DNA of 64,000 nucleotides from Lentzea alba. Lineage in GTDB: Bacteria; Actinomycetota; Actinomycetes; Mycobacteriales; Pseudonocardiaceae. Position 1 is the first letter of the stretch. Every line of letters begins with the position of its first letter. The position numbers and the translations under genes are program-made. The DNA is taken from contig NZ_JAAMPJ010000004.1 of NCBI RefSeq assembly GCF_011067745.1, positions 248,001 to 312,000 of the forward strand. Direction: 5' to 3'. Under the pieces are notes generated by a model. That model had not been told where the DNA came from and did no database searches. It saw only the letters and a list, made by a program, of their open reading frames with translations. This document shows, piece by piece, positions 1-8,956 of the stretch.

Positions 1-1004
1 GCGATCGCGTAGAGCCCGAACCCGTGCGTCACCAGCACGAGCACGGCCGAGATCATCAGCAGCCACGACCACAGGCCGCCCTTCTCGGACGACGGCACGT
101 CCGGGCAGTCCGTCGCGGTCACCACGACCCGGCCCAGGACCGTCGCCAGCAGACCGCCCGCGAGCACGGTGAGCACGAAGAAGAACACGTGCTGCAACTG
201 TTGCGCGCTCGTCGCCAGCACCACGACGCAGCACCCCGCCGCGATGTGCAGCCGGGTGAGCCGGCGGATCCGCGGGCTGCCCTCCCACATCGACGACCGG
301 CTGAGCATCACCCCGGCCCGCCGCACCGGCAGGCGGCGCATCGTCGTCATCTCGTACCTGCTGCGGGACAACGAGGTGAGCGCCAGCAGCCCGAGCAACA
401 GCAGCACCGGCACGGCGGACGCGGCCAGCACCCGGACGTGCCGCGGCGGATCACCGAGCAGGTCCATGAACTCCGGCAGCCGCTTGCAGGTCGTACCCGG
501 CAACGAGCACTGGATCGCGTAGAGGTCGATCGCCACCTCGCACACCGCGAGCACCAGCAACACCGTCAGCCCCAGCCCGAACAACCGCGTCGAGGCCGCG
601 CCGCGCCCGGCGTTCCACCAGACCATGCGGCGAGTCGTCGGAATCGAGTCGTCGGGGAGTTTGCGCGACCAGTAGGCGACGTTCGCCAGCCCGAACGGCA
701 GCAGCAACGCCCACCCGACGCGCCCCAGCACGTTCGCGAGCACCGACGGCACCCCGCTGCCCGGCACACCGGGGCTGCTGCGGGCCATGCCGCCCCACGA
801 GTACGCCTCGCGCCGCACGTCGGCCGGCACCTGCCCGGGGTGGTCGGCGGGCAGCTCGGCGAGCTTGTCCGGTTTGGGCCGCCAGAAGCTGCCGAACCGG
901 TCGCCGCGGAACTGTTCGACCGAGTGACCGGGGAGCGCCAGCATCGCGTCCGGGGGCGTGTTGTTGACCCCGTGGATGCGCAGTTCCAGGGTCCGAGGAC
1001 TCAT
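1..1004 (-). CDS. Integral membrane protein, C-terminus beyond the left edge
   Basis: Reading leftwards from ATG at 1002-1004, with an AGGGAGG ribosome site just upstream, the frame stays open to the window edge, giving 334 codons. The N-terminus contains LRIHGVNNTPP, a motif like the start of alpha/beta-hydrolase-type membrane proteins of actinomycetes. It is followed by a Trp/Pro-rich cytosolic stretch and several hydrophobic segments, for example around residues 90-110, 130-150, 185-205, 250-285 and 310-330. No catalytic triad is visible in the part present. It is divergent from the S41 peptidase gene, with 119 bp between them. The function is unknown. The incomplete 3' end is a window effect, not a truncation. 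Confidence 0.7.
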   Translation of the reverse strand, partial: MSPRTLELRIHGVNNTPPDAMLALPGHSVEQFRGDRFGSFWRPKPDKLAELPADHPGQVPADVRREAYSWGGMARSSPGVPGSGVPSVLANVLGRVGWALLLPFGLANVAYWSRKLPDDSIPTTRRMVWWNAGRGAASTRLFGLGLTVLLVLAVCEVAIDLYAIQCSLPGTTCKRLPEFMDLLGDPPRHVRVLAASAVPVLLLLGLLALTSLSRSRYEMTTMRRLPVRRAGVMLSRSSMWEGSPRIRRLTRLHIAAGCCVVVLATSAQQLQHVFFFVLTVLAGGLLATVLGRVVVTATDCPDVPSSEKGGLWSWLLMISAVLVLVTHGFGLYAI

Positions 1005-1123
1005 CGCCGGCCTCCCTTTACTCCAGTTGTCGTCCCGAAAACTGCTCCAGTTAGCGGCCGAACGGGTGAAAAAGGTGTATCCAGCCGCCCTGGAAAGCCT
1101 CTACTTGGCAAGGAGGCACCACC

Positions 1124-2998
1124 ATGACCGCAACCGCTCACCCGAACGTCGCAAACTCCGTCGGACTCGCCGAGTTCCTCGCGACGGCGGGCACGCTCAC
1201 CCTGGCGCAGCGCAAGCTCATCGTCGACCAGGCGCTGATCCTGCTGGAACAGAACTACGCGCACCTACCGTTGAAAGTCGCCATGCACGCGGTGAACCCC
1301 GTGCAAAGACTCAGGGTCCTACGAGCAAGACTCGAACGGCAGACCGACGCCACGGCCGAGCCCGAGTGGCAGTTCCACCGCGAGCTGTCGTCGACCTTCC
1401 ACTCGGTGCGCGACCTGCACACGAACTACCTGCTGCCCGCGCCGTTCGCGGGCAAGATCGCCTTCCTGCCGTTCCAGCTGGAACGCTGCTTCGCCGAGGA
1501 CGGCACCGAGCAGTACCTCGTCGCCCGCACGGTCGCGGGCTTCGACGGCCTCGCGGCCGGCACCGAGGTGACGCACTGGAACGGCATGCCGATCACCCGC
1601 GCCGTCGCGTTGAACGGCGCGATCTTCGCGGGCAGCAACACCGCCGCGAACCTCGCCCGCGGCCTGGAGTCGCTCACGTTGCGCCCCTTGGTGATCCAGC
1701 TCCCGCCCGACGAGGACTGGGTCGTCGTCACGTACCGGGGCGCGGCGGGTTCCGAGGAGATCCGGGTCGACTGGCAGGTCACCGACAACCTGCCGCCGAT
1801 GACCGACGTCGACTCGCTGTCGCCCGCCGCGGCCGCGCAGGGCGTGGACCTGGACTCCGACGAGAAGGCCCGGGCCAAGAAGTTGTTGCACGCCCCCAAG
1901 GTCGTGCAGGCCGAGGCGTCCGGCGGCGCCGTCGCGATGGCCGAGCAGGACGTCCCGACCACCATGCCCGGCGTGTTCCGCGCCCGTCCGGTGATCACGC
2001 CGTCCGGCACGTTCGGCCACCTGCGGATCTTCACGTTCAGCGTCGACGACCCCGAGGCGTTCCTCGCCGAGTTCGTCCGGCTCGCGGCCCTGTTGCCGCA
2101 GAACGGACTCATCGTCGACGTCCGGGACAACGGCGGCGGCCACATCTTCGCCTCGGAGTTCCTGCTGCAGACGATGACGCCGCGGCGGATCGCCCCGGAA
2201 CCCGTGCAGTTCCTGAGCACGCCGCTGAACCTGCGGATCTGCCGCCGGCACGCGGAGGACCCGACCGGGCAGATCGACCTCGGCCCGTGGTTCCCGTCGC
2301 TCGACTCCTCGACCGAGACCGGTCAGGCGTTCTCCTGCGCCCACACCATCACGCCGGTCGACGGCGCGAACGCGGTGGGCCAGACCTACCACGGCCCCGT
2401 CGTGCTGATCACCGACGCGCGCTGCTACTCCGCCACCGACATCTTCGCCGCGGGCTGGGCCGACCACGAACTGGGCCCGATCCTCGGCGTGGACGACAAC
2501 ACCGGTGCCGGCGGCGCGAACGTGTGGACGCACGGGCTGTTGATGACGCTGCTGAAGATCCCGGCACCGGGCGACGCCGAGTCGCCGTACAAGACGTTGC
2601 CGGGCAAGGCGAACATGCGCGTCTCGATCCGCCGCACGTTGCGGGTCGGCAAGCTCTCCGGCACGCCGGTGGAGGACCTGGGCGTGCGCCCGACGCACCA
2701 GCACAAGGTGACGCGGGCGGATCTGTTGCAGGGCAACGTGGACCTGCTCGCCCGCGCGGGCGAGCTGCTCGCCGCGCAACCGGTGCGGCGGCTCGGCGTG
2801 GCGGTCGACGGGACGACCGTCTCACTGGACACCGTGAACCTCGACCGGGTGGACGTCTACCTCGACGGCCGCCCCGCCACCTCCCTGGACGTGACCGACG
2901 GCGCGCACATCGTGACGCTGGCCGCGGCCGGGAACGAGGTGCGTGTCGAGGGGTTCGCGGACGGACAGCTGGTGGCCGCGCGCAAGGTCGCCAGTTGA
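1124..2998 (+). CDS. S41 family (tail-specific/CtpA-like) peptidase
   Basis: A 624-residue protein starting at an ATG preceded by AAGGAGG. The C-terminal half carries the S41 fold: GLIVDVRDNGGG near residue 325 is the usual strand and Gly-rich turn, and CYSATDIFAAG places the likely nucleophile at Ser436. A PDZ-like stretch with GTEVTHWNGMPI lies near residue 145. No signal peptide or membrane segment is evident at the N-terminus, so the protein may be cytosolic. This is unlike classical CtpA proteins, and it is longer than they are. S41 enzymes cleave near the C-termini of substrate proteins; the substrate here is unknown. A strong hairpin follows the stop codon, so the gene is probably monocistronic. 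Confidence 0.8.
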   Translation: MTATAHPNVANSVGLAEFLATAGTLTLAQRKLIVDQALILLEQNYAHLPLKVAMHAVNPVQRLRVLRARLERQTDATAEPEWQFHRELSSTFHSVRDLHTNYLLPAPFAGKIAFLPFQLERCFAEDGTEQYLVARTVAGFDGLAAGTEVTHWNGMPITRAVALNGAIFAGSNTAANLARGLESLTLRPLVIQLPPDEDWVVVTYRGAAGSEEIRVDWQVTDNLPPMTDVDSLSPAAAAQGVDLDSDEKARAKKLLHAPKVVQAEASGGAVAMAEQDVPTTMPGVFRARPVITPSGTFGHLRIFTFSVDDPEAFLAEFVRLAALLPQNGLIVDVRDNGGGHIFASEFLLQTMTPRRIAPEPVQFLSTPLNLRICRRHAEDPTGQIDLGPWFPSLDSSTETGQAFSCAHTITPVDGANAVGQTYHGPVVLITDARCYSATDIFAAGWADHELGPILGVDDNTGAGGANVWTHGLLMTLLKIPAPGDAESPYKTLPGKANMRVSIRRTLRVGKLSGTPVEDLGVRPTHQHKVTRADLLQGNVDLLARAGELLAAQPVRRLGVAVDGTTVSLDTVNLDRVDVYLDGRPATSLDVTDGAHIVTLAAAGNEVRVEGFADGQLVAARKVAS

Positions 2999-3003
2999 AA
3001 AGG

Positions 3004-3042
3004 GCGGGCGCTTCCGGTGACTCCATGACCGGAAGCGCCCGC
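3004..3042. terminator. Perfect 15-bp hairpin between convergent genes
   Basis: The arms 3004-3018 and 3028-3042 are exact reverse complements (gcgggcgcttccggt and its complement) around a 9-nt loop. The hairpin lies 5 bp after the S41 peptidase stop and 14 bp before the stop of the convergent secreted-protein gene, so it probably serves both strands. There is no clear T-tract, as is common for actinobacterial terminators. Confidence 0.85.
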
Positions 3043-3056
3043 TCCTGTTCGTGCTA

Positions 3057-3632
3057 CTACTTGGTGAACGTGTAGGCGCGGTCAGACGCGACCGCCGCCA
3101 GCTGCTTCTCGGTGTCGGCCTGCCAGCTCTGCGCCCAGACGACCTCGCCGTTCGGGCGGAAGTTCCACGCCGCGTGGATGCCGAACCGGTCGTCGACCGT
3201 GAAGACGGTCACGCCGCCCTTGTGGTCGCGCACCTGGCCGGTGCACTTGTCCCGCTCGCAGAGCTGCTTCGGCGACTCCTTGAACTGACCGGGCGCGTTG
3301 ACCTGCATGTACGTCTGGACGTTCTGGCCCTGGTAGTCGAACGTGGTCCAGTTGCCCATGTACTGCATGTCGTCGAACACGCCTTCGGCCTCGCCGCCCC
3401 ACTTGCCGGGCTCGACGTTGGTCGCGCCGCGGAAGACCCGCGGGAACGTCCGCTCCTGACGGGCGGAGAACCCGTCAGCCTGCTTCTGCAGCTCCGCCTT
3501 GGTCTTGTGGACCGGCGTGACGTCCTTCGGCGGCCACGCGAGGTCCGCGGAAGCCGACGCCGACGCCGTGCTCGCGAGACCGAGGAGAGCGAGGCCCGTC
3601 AGGGCAGCCGTCATCACGTTGCGCATGCGCAT
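3057..3632 (-). CDS. Small secreted protein of unknown function, tandem paralogue A
   Basis: A 191-residue protein with an N-terminal signal peptide: a Met-Arg-rich start, a hydrophobic core LTGLALLGLA, and an ASASA stretch as the probable cleavage site near residue 28. The mature part has two Cys (LCERDKC), possibly a disulfide, and many aromatic residues. It shares DVTPVHKTKAEL, GGVTVF, NFRPNGEVV and SDRAYTFT with the protein encoded just upstream at 3710-4267, so the two look like a tandem duplication. I do not recognise the family. It is likely exported by Sec. The two genes are 77 bp apart, each with its own ribosome site, and may be co-transcribed. Confidence 0.75.
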   Translation of the reverse strand: MRMRNVMTAALTGLALLGLASTASASASADLAWPPKDVTPVHKTKAELQKQADGFSARQERTFPRVFRGATNVEPGKWGGEAEGVFDDMQYMGNWTTFDYQGQNVQTYMQVNAPGQFKESPKQLCERDKCTGQVRDHKGGVTVFTVDDRFGIHAAWNFRPNGEVVWAQSWQADTEKQLAAVASDRAYTFTK

Positions 3633-3709
3633 GAATCCCCCTGGTGATCGTTTGGCTTGCAGTGAGAAGACGCCGCAAGATCACCGGAGGTTGCACACGG
3701 ATTTTCTCG

Positions 3710-4267
3710 CTAGCGCGTGAACGTGTAGGCGCGGTCGGAGGCGATCGCCGCCAGCTCGGCCGGGTCTTCCTCCCGGGAGCCCTGGACGAAGACCACCTCG
3801 CCGTTCGGGCGGAAGTTGTGCGCCACCCTGTCGTTGTACCGGTCGTCCTCGGAAAAGACGGTCACGCCACCTTGGTCGTCGCTGACCGTGCCGGTGCACG
3901 TCCTCTCCTCGCAGAACTCCTCCGGCGAGCTGCCGAAGAAACCGGGGGCGTTGACCTGCGTGATCAGACTGGTCCACTCCCACTGCTCCGCGCCAGGCTT
4001 CTTGAACCGGACCTCGTTGGCCATGTATTGCTGGCCGTCTTCCAACACTCCGTCGCGCAGACCGCCCCACGGGCGCGGCGTGACGAACCGGGCGCCGGGG
4101 AAGATCTCCGGGTAGCTCTGCAGCTGGTGCGCGGTGAACTCGTCGGCCTGCTGCTGCAGTTCCGCCTTGGTCTTGTGGATCGGCGTGACGTCCTGCTGGG
4201 CGGACGCCGTGCCCACGAGTCCGATGAGCGCGAAACCGCTCAGGGCAGCCGCCATTACCTTGCGCAT
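3710..4267 (-). CDS. Small secreted protein of unknown function, tandem paralogue B
   Basis: A 185-residue protein. The ATG at 4265-4267 is chosen because GGGGGA lies 3 bp upstream and a signal peptide begins there (MRKVMAAALSGFALIGL, then ASA before QQDVTP). The frame is open far upstream, but that part reads as an antisense shadow of the regulator gene. It is paralogous to the 3057-3632 product through shared HKTKAELQ, GGVTVF, NFRPNGEVV and SDRAYTFT segments, and through a conserved Cys pair (FCEERTC). The mature protein lacks known catalytic motifs. It lies downstream of, and on the same strand as, the LuxR-type regulator, with 80 bp between them. Confidence 0.72.
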   Translation of the reverse strand: MRKVMAAALSGFALIGLVGTASAQQDVTPIHKTKAELQQQADEFTAHQLQSYPEIFPGARFVTPRPWGGLRDGVLEDGQQYMANEVRFKKPGAEQWEWTSLITQVNAPGFFGSSPEEFCEERTCTGTVSDDQGGVTVFSEDDRYNDRVAHNFRPNGEVVFVQGSREEDPAELAAIASDRAYTFTR

Positions 4268-4347
4268 GTATCCCCCATGATGAGGTTGTTGACCTTGCCA
4301 TGGAAAGACACGCGGTTGGAACACCAGAAGGTTGCACGCTCGTTCGG

Positions 4348-5292
4348 TTACAACCAACCTCGCCGCATCGCCTGCACCCCGGCCTGGAACCGGGTCTGCG
4401 CGCCGCACCGGTCCATCAGCTGCCGCACCCGCCGCTGCACCGTCCGCGGCGCCAGTCCGAGCTGCCGCGCGATCGACTCGTCGGTCAGCCCGGCCGCGAG
4501 CAGCCCCAGCAGGTTCGGGTCCACATCGGCCGCCGCCGCGTAGATCCCACCCGGACTGAACGGGATTCCCTTGTCCCAGTACAGCTCGAACGTCGAACGC
4601 AGCACGTCCAGCAACGCCGACGGCCTGATCAGCAGCACCTTGTCGACCACGTCGGCGTTCACCACGGGCAGCACCGCCGCGTGCTTGTCGATCACCGCGA
4701 GCTTGAACGGCAGCGTCGGCGTGACGCGAGCCCGTTCGCCGGCCGCGACCAGGTCGATGATCTCCGCGACCCGGCCGGGGAGGTCCACAGCGGACCGGTC
4801 GTAGACGACCCGCCACTGCACGTCCCGTTCGCGGGTTTCGTCCTCCAGCACGACGTGCTGGCCCAGCGGCGTGATGTACGGCGGCTGGTCGAGCACGCAG
4901 ACCTCGTCGCGGGCGCCGCGCAGCAGGGTGTGCCACAGCTCGCGGACCGCGCTCACCCCGGAGATCACCTCGACGAACGCGTTGTCCGCCAGTTCCTCGT
5001 CGCGGTTGCGCAGGTAGAGCTCCATCAACGGGCCGACGTCCGCGCGCGCCTTGCGGTTCTGCTCCTCGCGGGTGGCGATCAGCGCCTCGACGGCGAGATC
5101 CGGCGCGACCGCCTGCCAGACGTCGCCGGGCAGGTGCCGGACCATCCCGAGCTCCCGCATCTCCTCCAGCACCGACGCCGCGACGCCGATCTCGTCGGTG
5201 GTGCGGCTGCCTCCCGTTACCAGGAGCTCGTAAACGGCGGATAGCTCCGATGAGACGCCCAAGTGTCCGAACACGGCCATATTGTGCGCCAT
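4348..5292 (-). CDS. LuxR-type helix-turn-helix transcriptional regulator
   Basis: A 314-residue protein. The C-terminal 60 residues form a GerE/LuxR-type HTH (GLTDESIARQLGLAPRTVQR near residue 270). The N-terminal 70 residues look like a TrmB-like winged helix (YELLVTGGSRTTDEI), and the middle resembles the phospholipase-D-like part of such regulators. No receiver domain is present, so it is not a standard response regulator. It is transcribed towards the two small secreted-protein genes and divergently from the S8 peptidase gene, and could control either. An alternative ATG lies four codons downstream. Confidence 0.78.
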   Translation of the reverse strand: MAHNMAVFGHLGVSSELSAVYELLVTGGSRTTDEIGVAASVLEEMRELGMVRHLPGDVWQAVAPDLAVEALIATREEQNRKARADVGPLMELYLRNRDEELADNAFVEVISGVSAVRELWHTLLRGARDEVCVLDQPPYITPLGQHVVLEDETRERDVQWRVVYDRSAVDLPGRVAEIIDLVAAGERARVTPTLPFKLAVIDKHAAVLPVVNADVVDKVLLIRPSALLDVLRSTFELYWDKGIPFSPGGIYAAAADVDPNLLGLLAAGLTDESIARQLGLAPRTVQRRVRQLMDRCGAQTRFQAGVQAMRRGWL

Positions 5293-5457
5293 TCAGCGCA
5301 GTGCCCCTGTCGTGAACACGCCAGTGTCGTTATTCGGACGCCACTAGACCTGTTTTCGCAGGTGTGACCCGACTTACGGTCCTCGTCACCTCCGCAGCCG
5401 GTTCAGAACCCTGACGCCCTCAACGGCACGCGAAGGTCATGCGTGGAAGGACCTCAC

Positions 5458-7248
5458 GTGAACGGATTGCGACGCACGAGTGTGTGCGCCGCGGCAGTTT
5501 CCGCCGCCGTGCTCAGCGTTGTCTCACCTGTCAGCGCTGCTCCTTCGCCGGTCCAGTCCCAGCCGGACTCGACCCAGGTGAACCGCCCGTTCGAACGGCT
5601 GATCGTCGGCTACAAGCCGGGCACCGCCGAAGCCTCGTCCGACACCGCTGCCTCGGACGACGTGAAGAACAAGGGCAAGTCCGTGCACCGCCGCATGGCG
5701 AGTGGCGCGGTCGTCGTCGACCTCGGCTCGAAGACCACGAACGCCGAGTCGACGATCCAGGCCTTCAAGGCCGACCCCGATGTCGCCTACGTCGAGCCGG
5801 ACCTGCTGATGCAGCCGTTCGCCGACCCGAACGACACCGAGTACTCCCGGCAGTGGGACCTGTTCGAGGCCACCGCGGGCATGAACGTGCCCGGCGCGTG
5901 GTCCAGCACCACCGGCGCCGGCGTGACCGTCGCCGTGATCGACACCGGCTACGTCGCGCACAGCGACCTGGCGAGCAAGGTCGTCGCGGGATACGACTTC
6001 GTCTCCGACTCGGCCCGCGCCCGTGACAACAACGGCCGCGACTCGAACCCGGCCGACGAAGGCGACTGGACGGCGCGCGGCGAGTGCGGCACCGACGCCT
6101 CCGGCAACCCGGTTCCCGCCGCCGACCAGGGCTCGTCCTGGCACGGCACGCACGTGGCCGGCACGATCGCCGCCGCCACGAACAACAGCAAGGGCATCGC
6201 GGGCATCGCCTACGACGCCAAGATCCAGCCGTTGCGCGTGCTCGCCAAGTGCGGTGGCGCCACCTCCGACATCGCCGACGCGATCACCTGGGCGTCCGGT
6301 GGCACGGTGAGCGGTGTGCCCGCGAACGCCACGCCCGCCAAGGTCATCAACATGTCGCTGGGCGGTCAGTCGTCCTGCTCGACGACCTACCAGAACGCGA
6401 TCACCGGTGCCATCAACCGCGGCACCACGGTCGTCGTCGCGGCCGGCAACTCGAACATGAACGTCGCGAACTTCACCCCCGCCAACTGCTCCGGCGTCAT
6501 CACCGTGGCGGCGACCGGCCGTGAGGGCAACAAGGCGTTCTACTCGAACTTCGGCACCCGCATCGACATCGCGGCGCCCGGCGGCGAGACCCGTCGCGGC
6601 ACCGACACCCCCGGCACCATCACCACGCCGGAGAACGGCATCTGGTCGACGCTGAACGCCGGCACGACCACCCCCGGTGCCGAGAACTACAAGCCCTACC
6701 AGGGCACGTCGATGGCCGCCCCGCACATCGCGGGCCTCGCGGCACTGCTGGTGGCGAAGAAGCCGTCGCTGACCCCGGCCCAGGTCAAGGACCTGATCAA
6801 GACCAACGCCCGCCCCCTGCCGGGCACCTGCTCCGGTGGTTGCGGCGCCGGCCTGGCCGACGCGACCAAGGCCGTGAACGCTCTGGACACCACGCCGCCT
6901 CCCAGCGGTGGTCTGGAGAACACGACCGACGTCCAGATCACGGACCTCGGCACGGTCACGTCCTCGATCACCTCCACGGTGACGGGCAACGCCTCCTCCA
7001 CCACCAAGGTCGGCGTGGACATCGTCCACACCTACCGCGGTGACCTGGTGATCGACCTGATCGCGCCGGACGGCACCGCCTACCGGCTGAAGAACTCGTC
7101 CTCTTCGGACAGTGCCGACAACGTGGTGGCGACCTACACGGTCAACGCCTCGTCCGAGGTCGCGGCGGGCACGTGGAAGCTGCGGGTCCAGGACGCGTAC
7201 TCCGGTGACACCGGGTACATCAACTCCTGGAACCTGACCCTGCGATAG
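5458..7248 (+). CDS. Secreted subtilisin-like (S8) serine protease with P domain
   Basis: GTG at 5458 is chosen because GGAAGGA lies about 7 bp upstream and a clean signal peptide follows (core AAAVSAAVLSVVSPVSA); an in-frame GTG at 5443 lacks this spacing. The protein has 596 residues. It has an I9-type propeptide (FERLIVGYKPG to PDVAYVEPDLL), then the catalytic triad Asp162 (VIDTGY), His229 (SWHGTHVAG) and Ser418 (GTSMAAPH), with the oxyanion Asn in VVAAGNSN. The last 115 residues match a proprotein-convertase P domain (YRGDLVIDLIAPDG to INSWNLTLR). It is predicted to be an exported, autoprocessed extracellular protease. A terminator hairpin follows. Confidence 0.93.
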   Translation: MNGLRRTSVCAAAVSAAVLSVVSPVSAAPSPVQSQPDSTQVNRPFERLIVGYKPGTAEASSDTAASDDVKNKGKSVHRRMASGAVVVDLGSKTTNAESTIQAFKADPDVAYVEPDLLMQPFADPNDTEYSRQWDLFEATAGMNVPGAWSSTTGAGVTVAVIDTGYVAHSDLASKVVAGYDFVSDSARARDNNGRDSNPADEGDWTARGECGTDASGNPVPAADQGSSWHGTHVAGTIAAATNNSKGIAGIAYDAKIQPLRVLAKCGGATSDIADAITWASGGTVSGVPANATPAKVINMSLGGQSSCSTTYQNAITGAINRGTTVVVAAGNSNMNVANFTPANCSGVITVAATGREGNKAFYSNFGTRIDIAAPGGETRRGTDTPGTITTPENGIWSTLNAGTTTPGAENYKPYQGTSMAAPHIAGLAALLVAKKPSLTPAQVKDLIKTNARPLPGTCSGGCGAGLADATKAVNALDTTPPPSGGLENTTDVQITDLGTVTSSITSTVTGNASSTTKVGVDIVHTYRGDLVIDLIAPDGTAYRLKNSSSSDSADNVVATYTVNASSEVAAGTWKLRVQDAYSGDTGYINSWNLTLR

Positions 7249-7266
7249 CTCCACGAGTTCGCCGAG

Positions 7267-7301
7267 GGGCGGCGCCTCCCATCCTGCTGGGGGCGCCGCC
7301 C
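7267..7301 (+). terminator. Intrinsic terminator after S8 protease gene
   Basis: A perfect 10-bp stem (gggcggcgcc at 7267-7276, complement at 7292-7301) with a 15-nt loop is followed by TTT. It begins 19 bp after the protease stop. Confidence 0.8.
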
Positions 7302-7363
7302 TTTCACATGCGCACCAGGGCTTGTGCAACGGGGAAGCGCCACCCGCGGGTAACGTCGGGGAC

Positions 7364-8113
7364 ATGGCGACACTGGTGACGTTCCACGCGCATCCCGACG
7401 ACGAGTGCATCGTCACGGGCGGCGTGATGCGGAAGGCGTTCGAGGAGGGACATCGGGTCGTGCTCGTCGTCGCGACCCGCGGGGAGGTCGGTGAGATCCC
7501 GGACTTCCTGGCCGACGGCGAGGAACTCTGGCAGCGCCGGGTCCTCGAGACGCACGCGGCGGCGGACCTGCTGGGCGTCGCGCGGGTGGAGTTCCTGGGG
7601 TACCTGGACTCCGGGATGATGGGGGACGAGCTCAACGACCGGCCGGGATCGTTCTGGACGGCCGATGTCGAGGAAGCGGCCCAGAAACTCGCCGCGATCC
7701 TGCAGGAAGAGGACGCGCGGGCGCTCACGATCTACGACAGCTTCGGCGGCTACGGCCACCCGGACCACATCCAGGTGCACCGGGTGGGCAAGCGCGCGGC
7801 GGAGATCGCCGGTACGCAGGCCGTCTACCAGGCGACGATGAGCCGCGAGAACATGACGGAGGCGTTCCGGCGCTTCGGTGAGGTGGATCTCGACGCACCG
7901 GAGCAGGCGGGAACGCCGGAAGCGGAGATCACCGCGCGCGTCGACGTGACGAAGTACCTCGACGTGAAGCGGGCCGCGATGCGGGCCCACGCCTCACAGA
8001 TCGCCGAGCAGTCGTTCTTCCTGTCGATGGACGACGAGATGTTCGCCTTCGCGTTCGGCACCGAGTGGTTCATCCGCGAAGGACACGCTCCGGAGACCAC
8101 TTTGGACCTGTAG
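7364..8113 (+). CDS. PIG-L/LmbE family deacetylase
   Basis: A 249-residue protein starting at MATLVTFHAHPDDE. The HPDDE motif near residue 10 supplies the zinc ligands and catalytic Asp of the family. GHPDHIQVH near residue 130 gives the third zinc ligand. The length and motifs resemble actinobacterial MshB/Mca-type enzymes, which deacetylate GlcNAc-inositol or cleave mycothiol conjugates, but the substrate cannot be named here. A start further upstream at 7322 is possible. ATG 7364 is preferred because homology begins there and because a -10-like TAACGT lies 7 bp upstream, suggesting a leaderless mRNA. A strong terminator follows. Confidence 0.85.
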   Translation: MATLVTFHAHPDDECIVTGGVMRKAFEEGHRVVLVVATRGEVGEIPDFLADGEELWQRRVLETHAAADLLGVARVEFLGYLDSGMMGDELNDRPGSFWTADVEEAAQKLAAILQEEDARALTIYDSFGGYGHPDHIQVHRVGKRAAEIAGTQAVYQATMSRENMTEAFRRFGEVDLDAPEQAGTPEAEITARVDVTKYLDVKRAAMRAHASQIAEQSFFLSMDDEMFAFAFGTEWFIREGHAPETTLDL

Positions 8114-8122
8114 CACACGAAG

Positions 8123-8152
8123 CGGGGACGGCTCCTGCTGGAGCCGTCCCCG
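8123..8152. terminator. Perfect 13-bp hairpin between convergent genes
   Basis: The arms 8123-8135 and 8140-8152 (cggggacggctcc and its complement) enclose a TGCT loop. CACGA and TCGTG further out can extend the stem. It lies between the convergent PIG-L deacetylase and LAxTG protein genes and probably ends both transcripts. Confidence 0.85.
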
Positions 8153-8178
8153 TTCTCGTGCGGTTATTTCACGCTAGT

Positions 8179-8823
8179 TCACGCGCTGCGGCGGCGGCGC
8201 AGGAACAGCAGGGTGCCGGCACCGGCGCCCACGAGCCCCAGACCCGAGAGCAGCAGCCACAGCGGGGACGCACCGGTCGCCGCGAGCGGCGGTTCCGGCG
8301 TGCTGCCACCGGGAGCCGGGGCGGGCGGCGTCACGGAGGACGAGGGCGCCTCCGTCGTGGTCACCACGGGCGGCTGCTCCGGCTTCGGCTCCTCCGGCTT
8401 GGGCTGCTCCGGCTTCGGCTGTTCCGGCTTGGGCTGCTCGGGCTTCGGCGGCGCCTGGACGCACTTCGTGACCAGCTTGGCCCAGCTGAAGTTGTAGTTC
8501 TTCCTCGAGGTGGTGTCGGACGCGACCACCTCCACGCTGAAGTTGTGGTCCGCCGAGGCGTCGAGCTTGTCCCACGTCCTCGACCAGCTCTCGCTGAAGT
8601 TCCTCAGCGGCTGGAGCTCCGTGTTGCCGTCCTTGACGATCACGGTGTTCTTGTTGCCACCCGCGTACTGGGTGAGTGACACCTTCAGCGTGGTCACTTT
8701 CGCGTTCTGGTCGCAGTAGGCCTCCACCTTGGGGGTGTGGGCGCTGGCCGGGGTCGCCAGTGCCAATGAGACCAGGGTCGCGGTGGCCGTCACCACGAAC
8801 GCGCCAAGAACTCTACTTGCCAA
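8179..8823 (-). CDS. Cell-wall-anchored surface protein with LAxTG sorting signal
   Basis: A TTG start at 8821-8823 is chosen because AGGAG lies 7 bp upstream and the reading then opens directly into a signal peptide (MASRVLGAFVV to PASA). The product has 214 residues. The secreted domain of about 100 residues has one Cys near each end. It is followed by a five-fold PKPEQ-type repeat with one E variant, a Thr/Pro/Ser linker, and a sortase signal LAATG near residue 180, a membrane segment (LWLLLSGLGLVGAGAG) and an RRRR tail. This is the layout of class E sortase substrates in actinomycetes. No sortase gene is in the window. The repeat is an extended wall-spanning stalk by inference. Confidence 0.85.
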   Translation of the reverse strand: MASRVLGAFVVTATATLVSLALATPASAHTPKVEAYCDQNAKVTTLKVSLTQYAGGNKNTVIVKDGNTELQPLRNFSESWSRTWDKLDASADHNFSVEVVASDTTSRKNYNFSWAKLVTKCVQAPPKPEQPKPEQPKPEQPKPEEPKPEQPPVVTTTEAPSSSVTPPAPAPGGSTPEPPLAATGASPLWLLLSGLGLVGAGAGTLLFLRRRRSA

Positions 8824-8956
8824 CTGAATTCTCCTGCTCTGCTTTGTGCATGGCGGATCGAGCACATTTGGTTTCTTGATCACCCGACCGGGTGAACCGG
8901 GCCACGCTAGCAACACAGGGCGGTCGAAAGGTCACTGTCCGGCAACACTTGCATCG

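Noticed and set aside
24..1127. Long plus-strand open frame
   Set aside because: It is the antisense shadow of the minus-strand membrane protein gene: Arg/His/Pro-rich text without any fold pattern.
958..3075. 705-codon plus-strand frame over the S41 peptidase region
   Set aside because: It is an alternative frame of the real peptidase gene, Arg-rich and without motifs.
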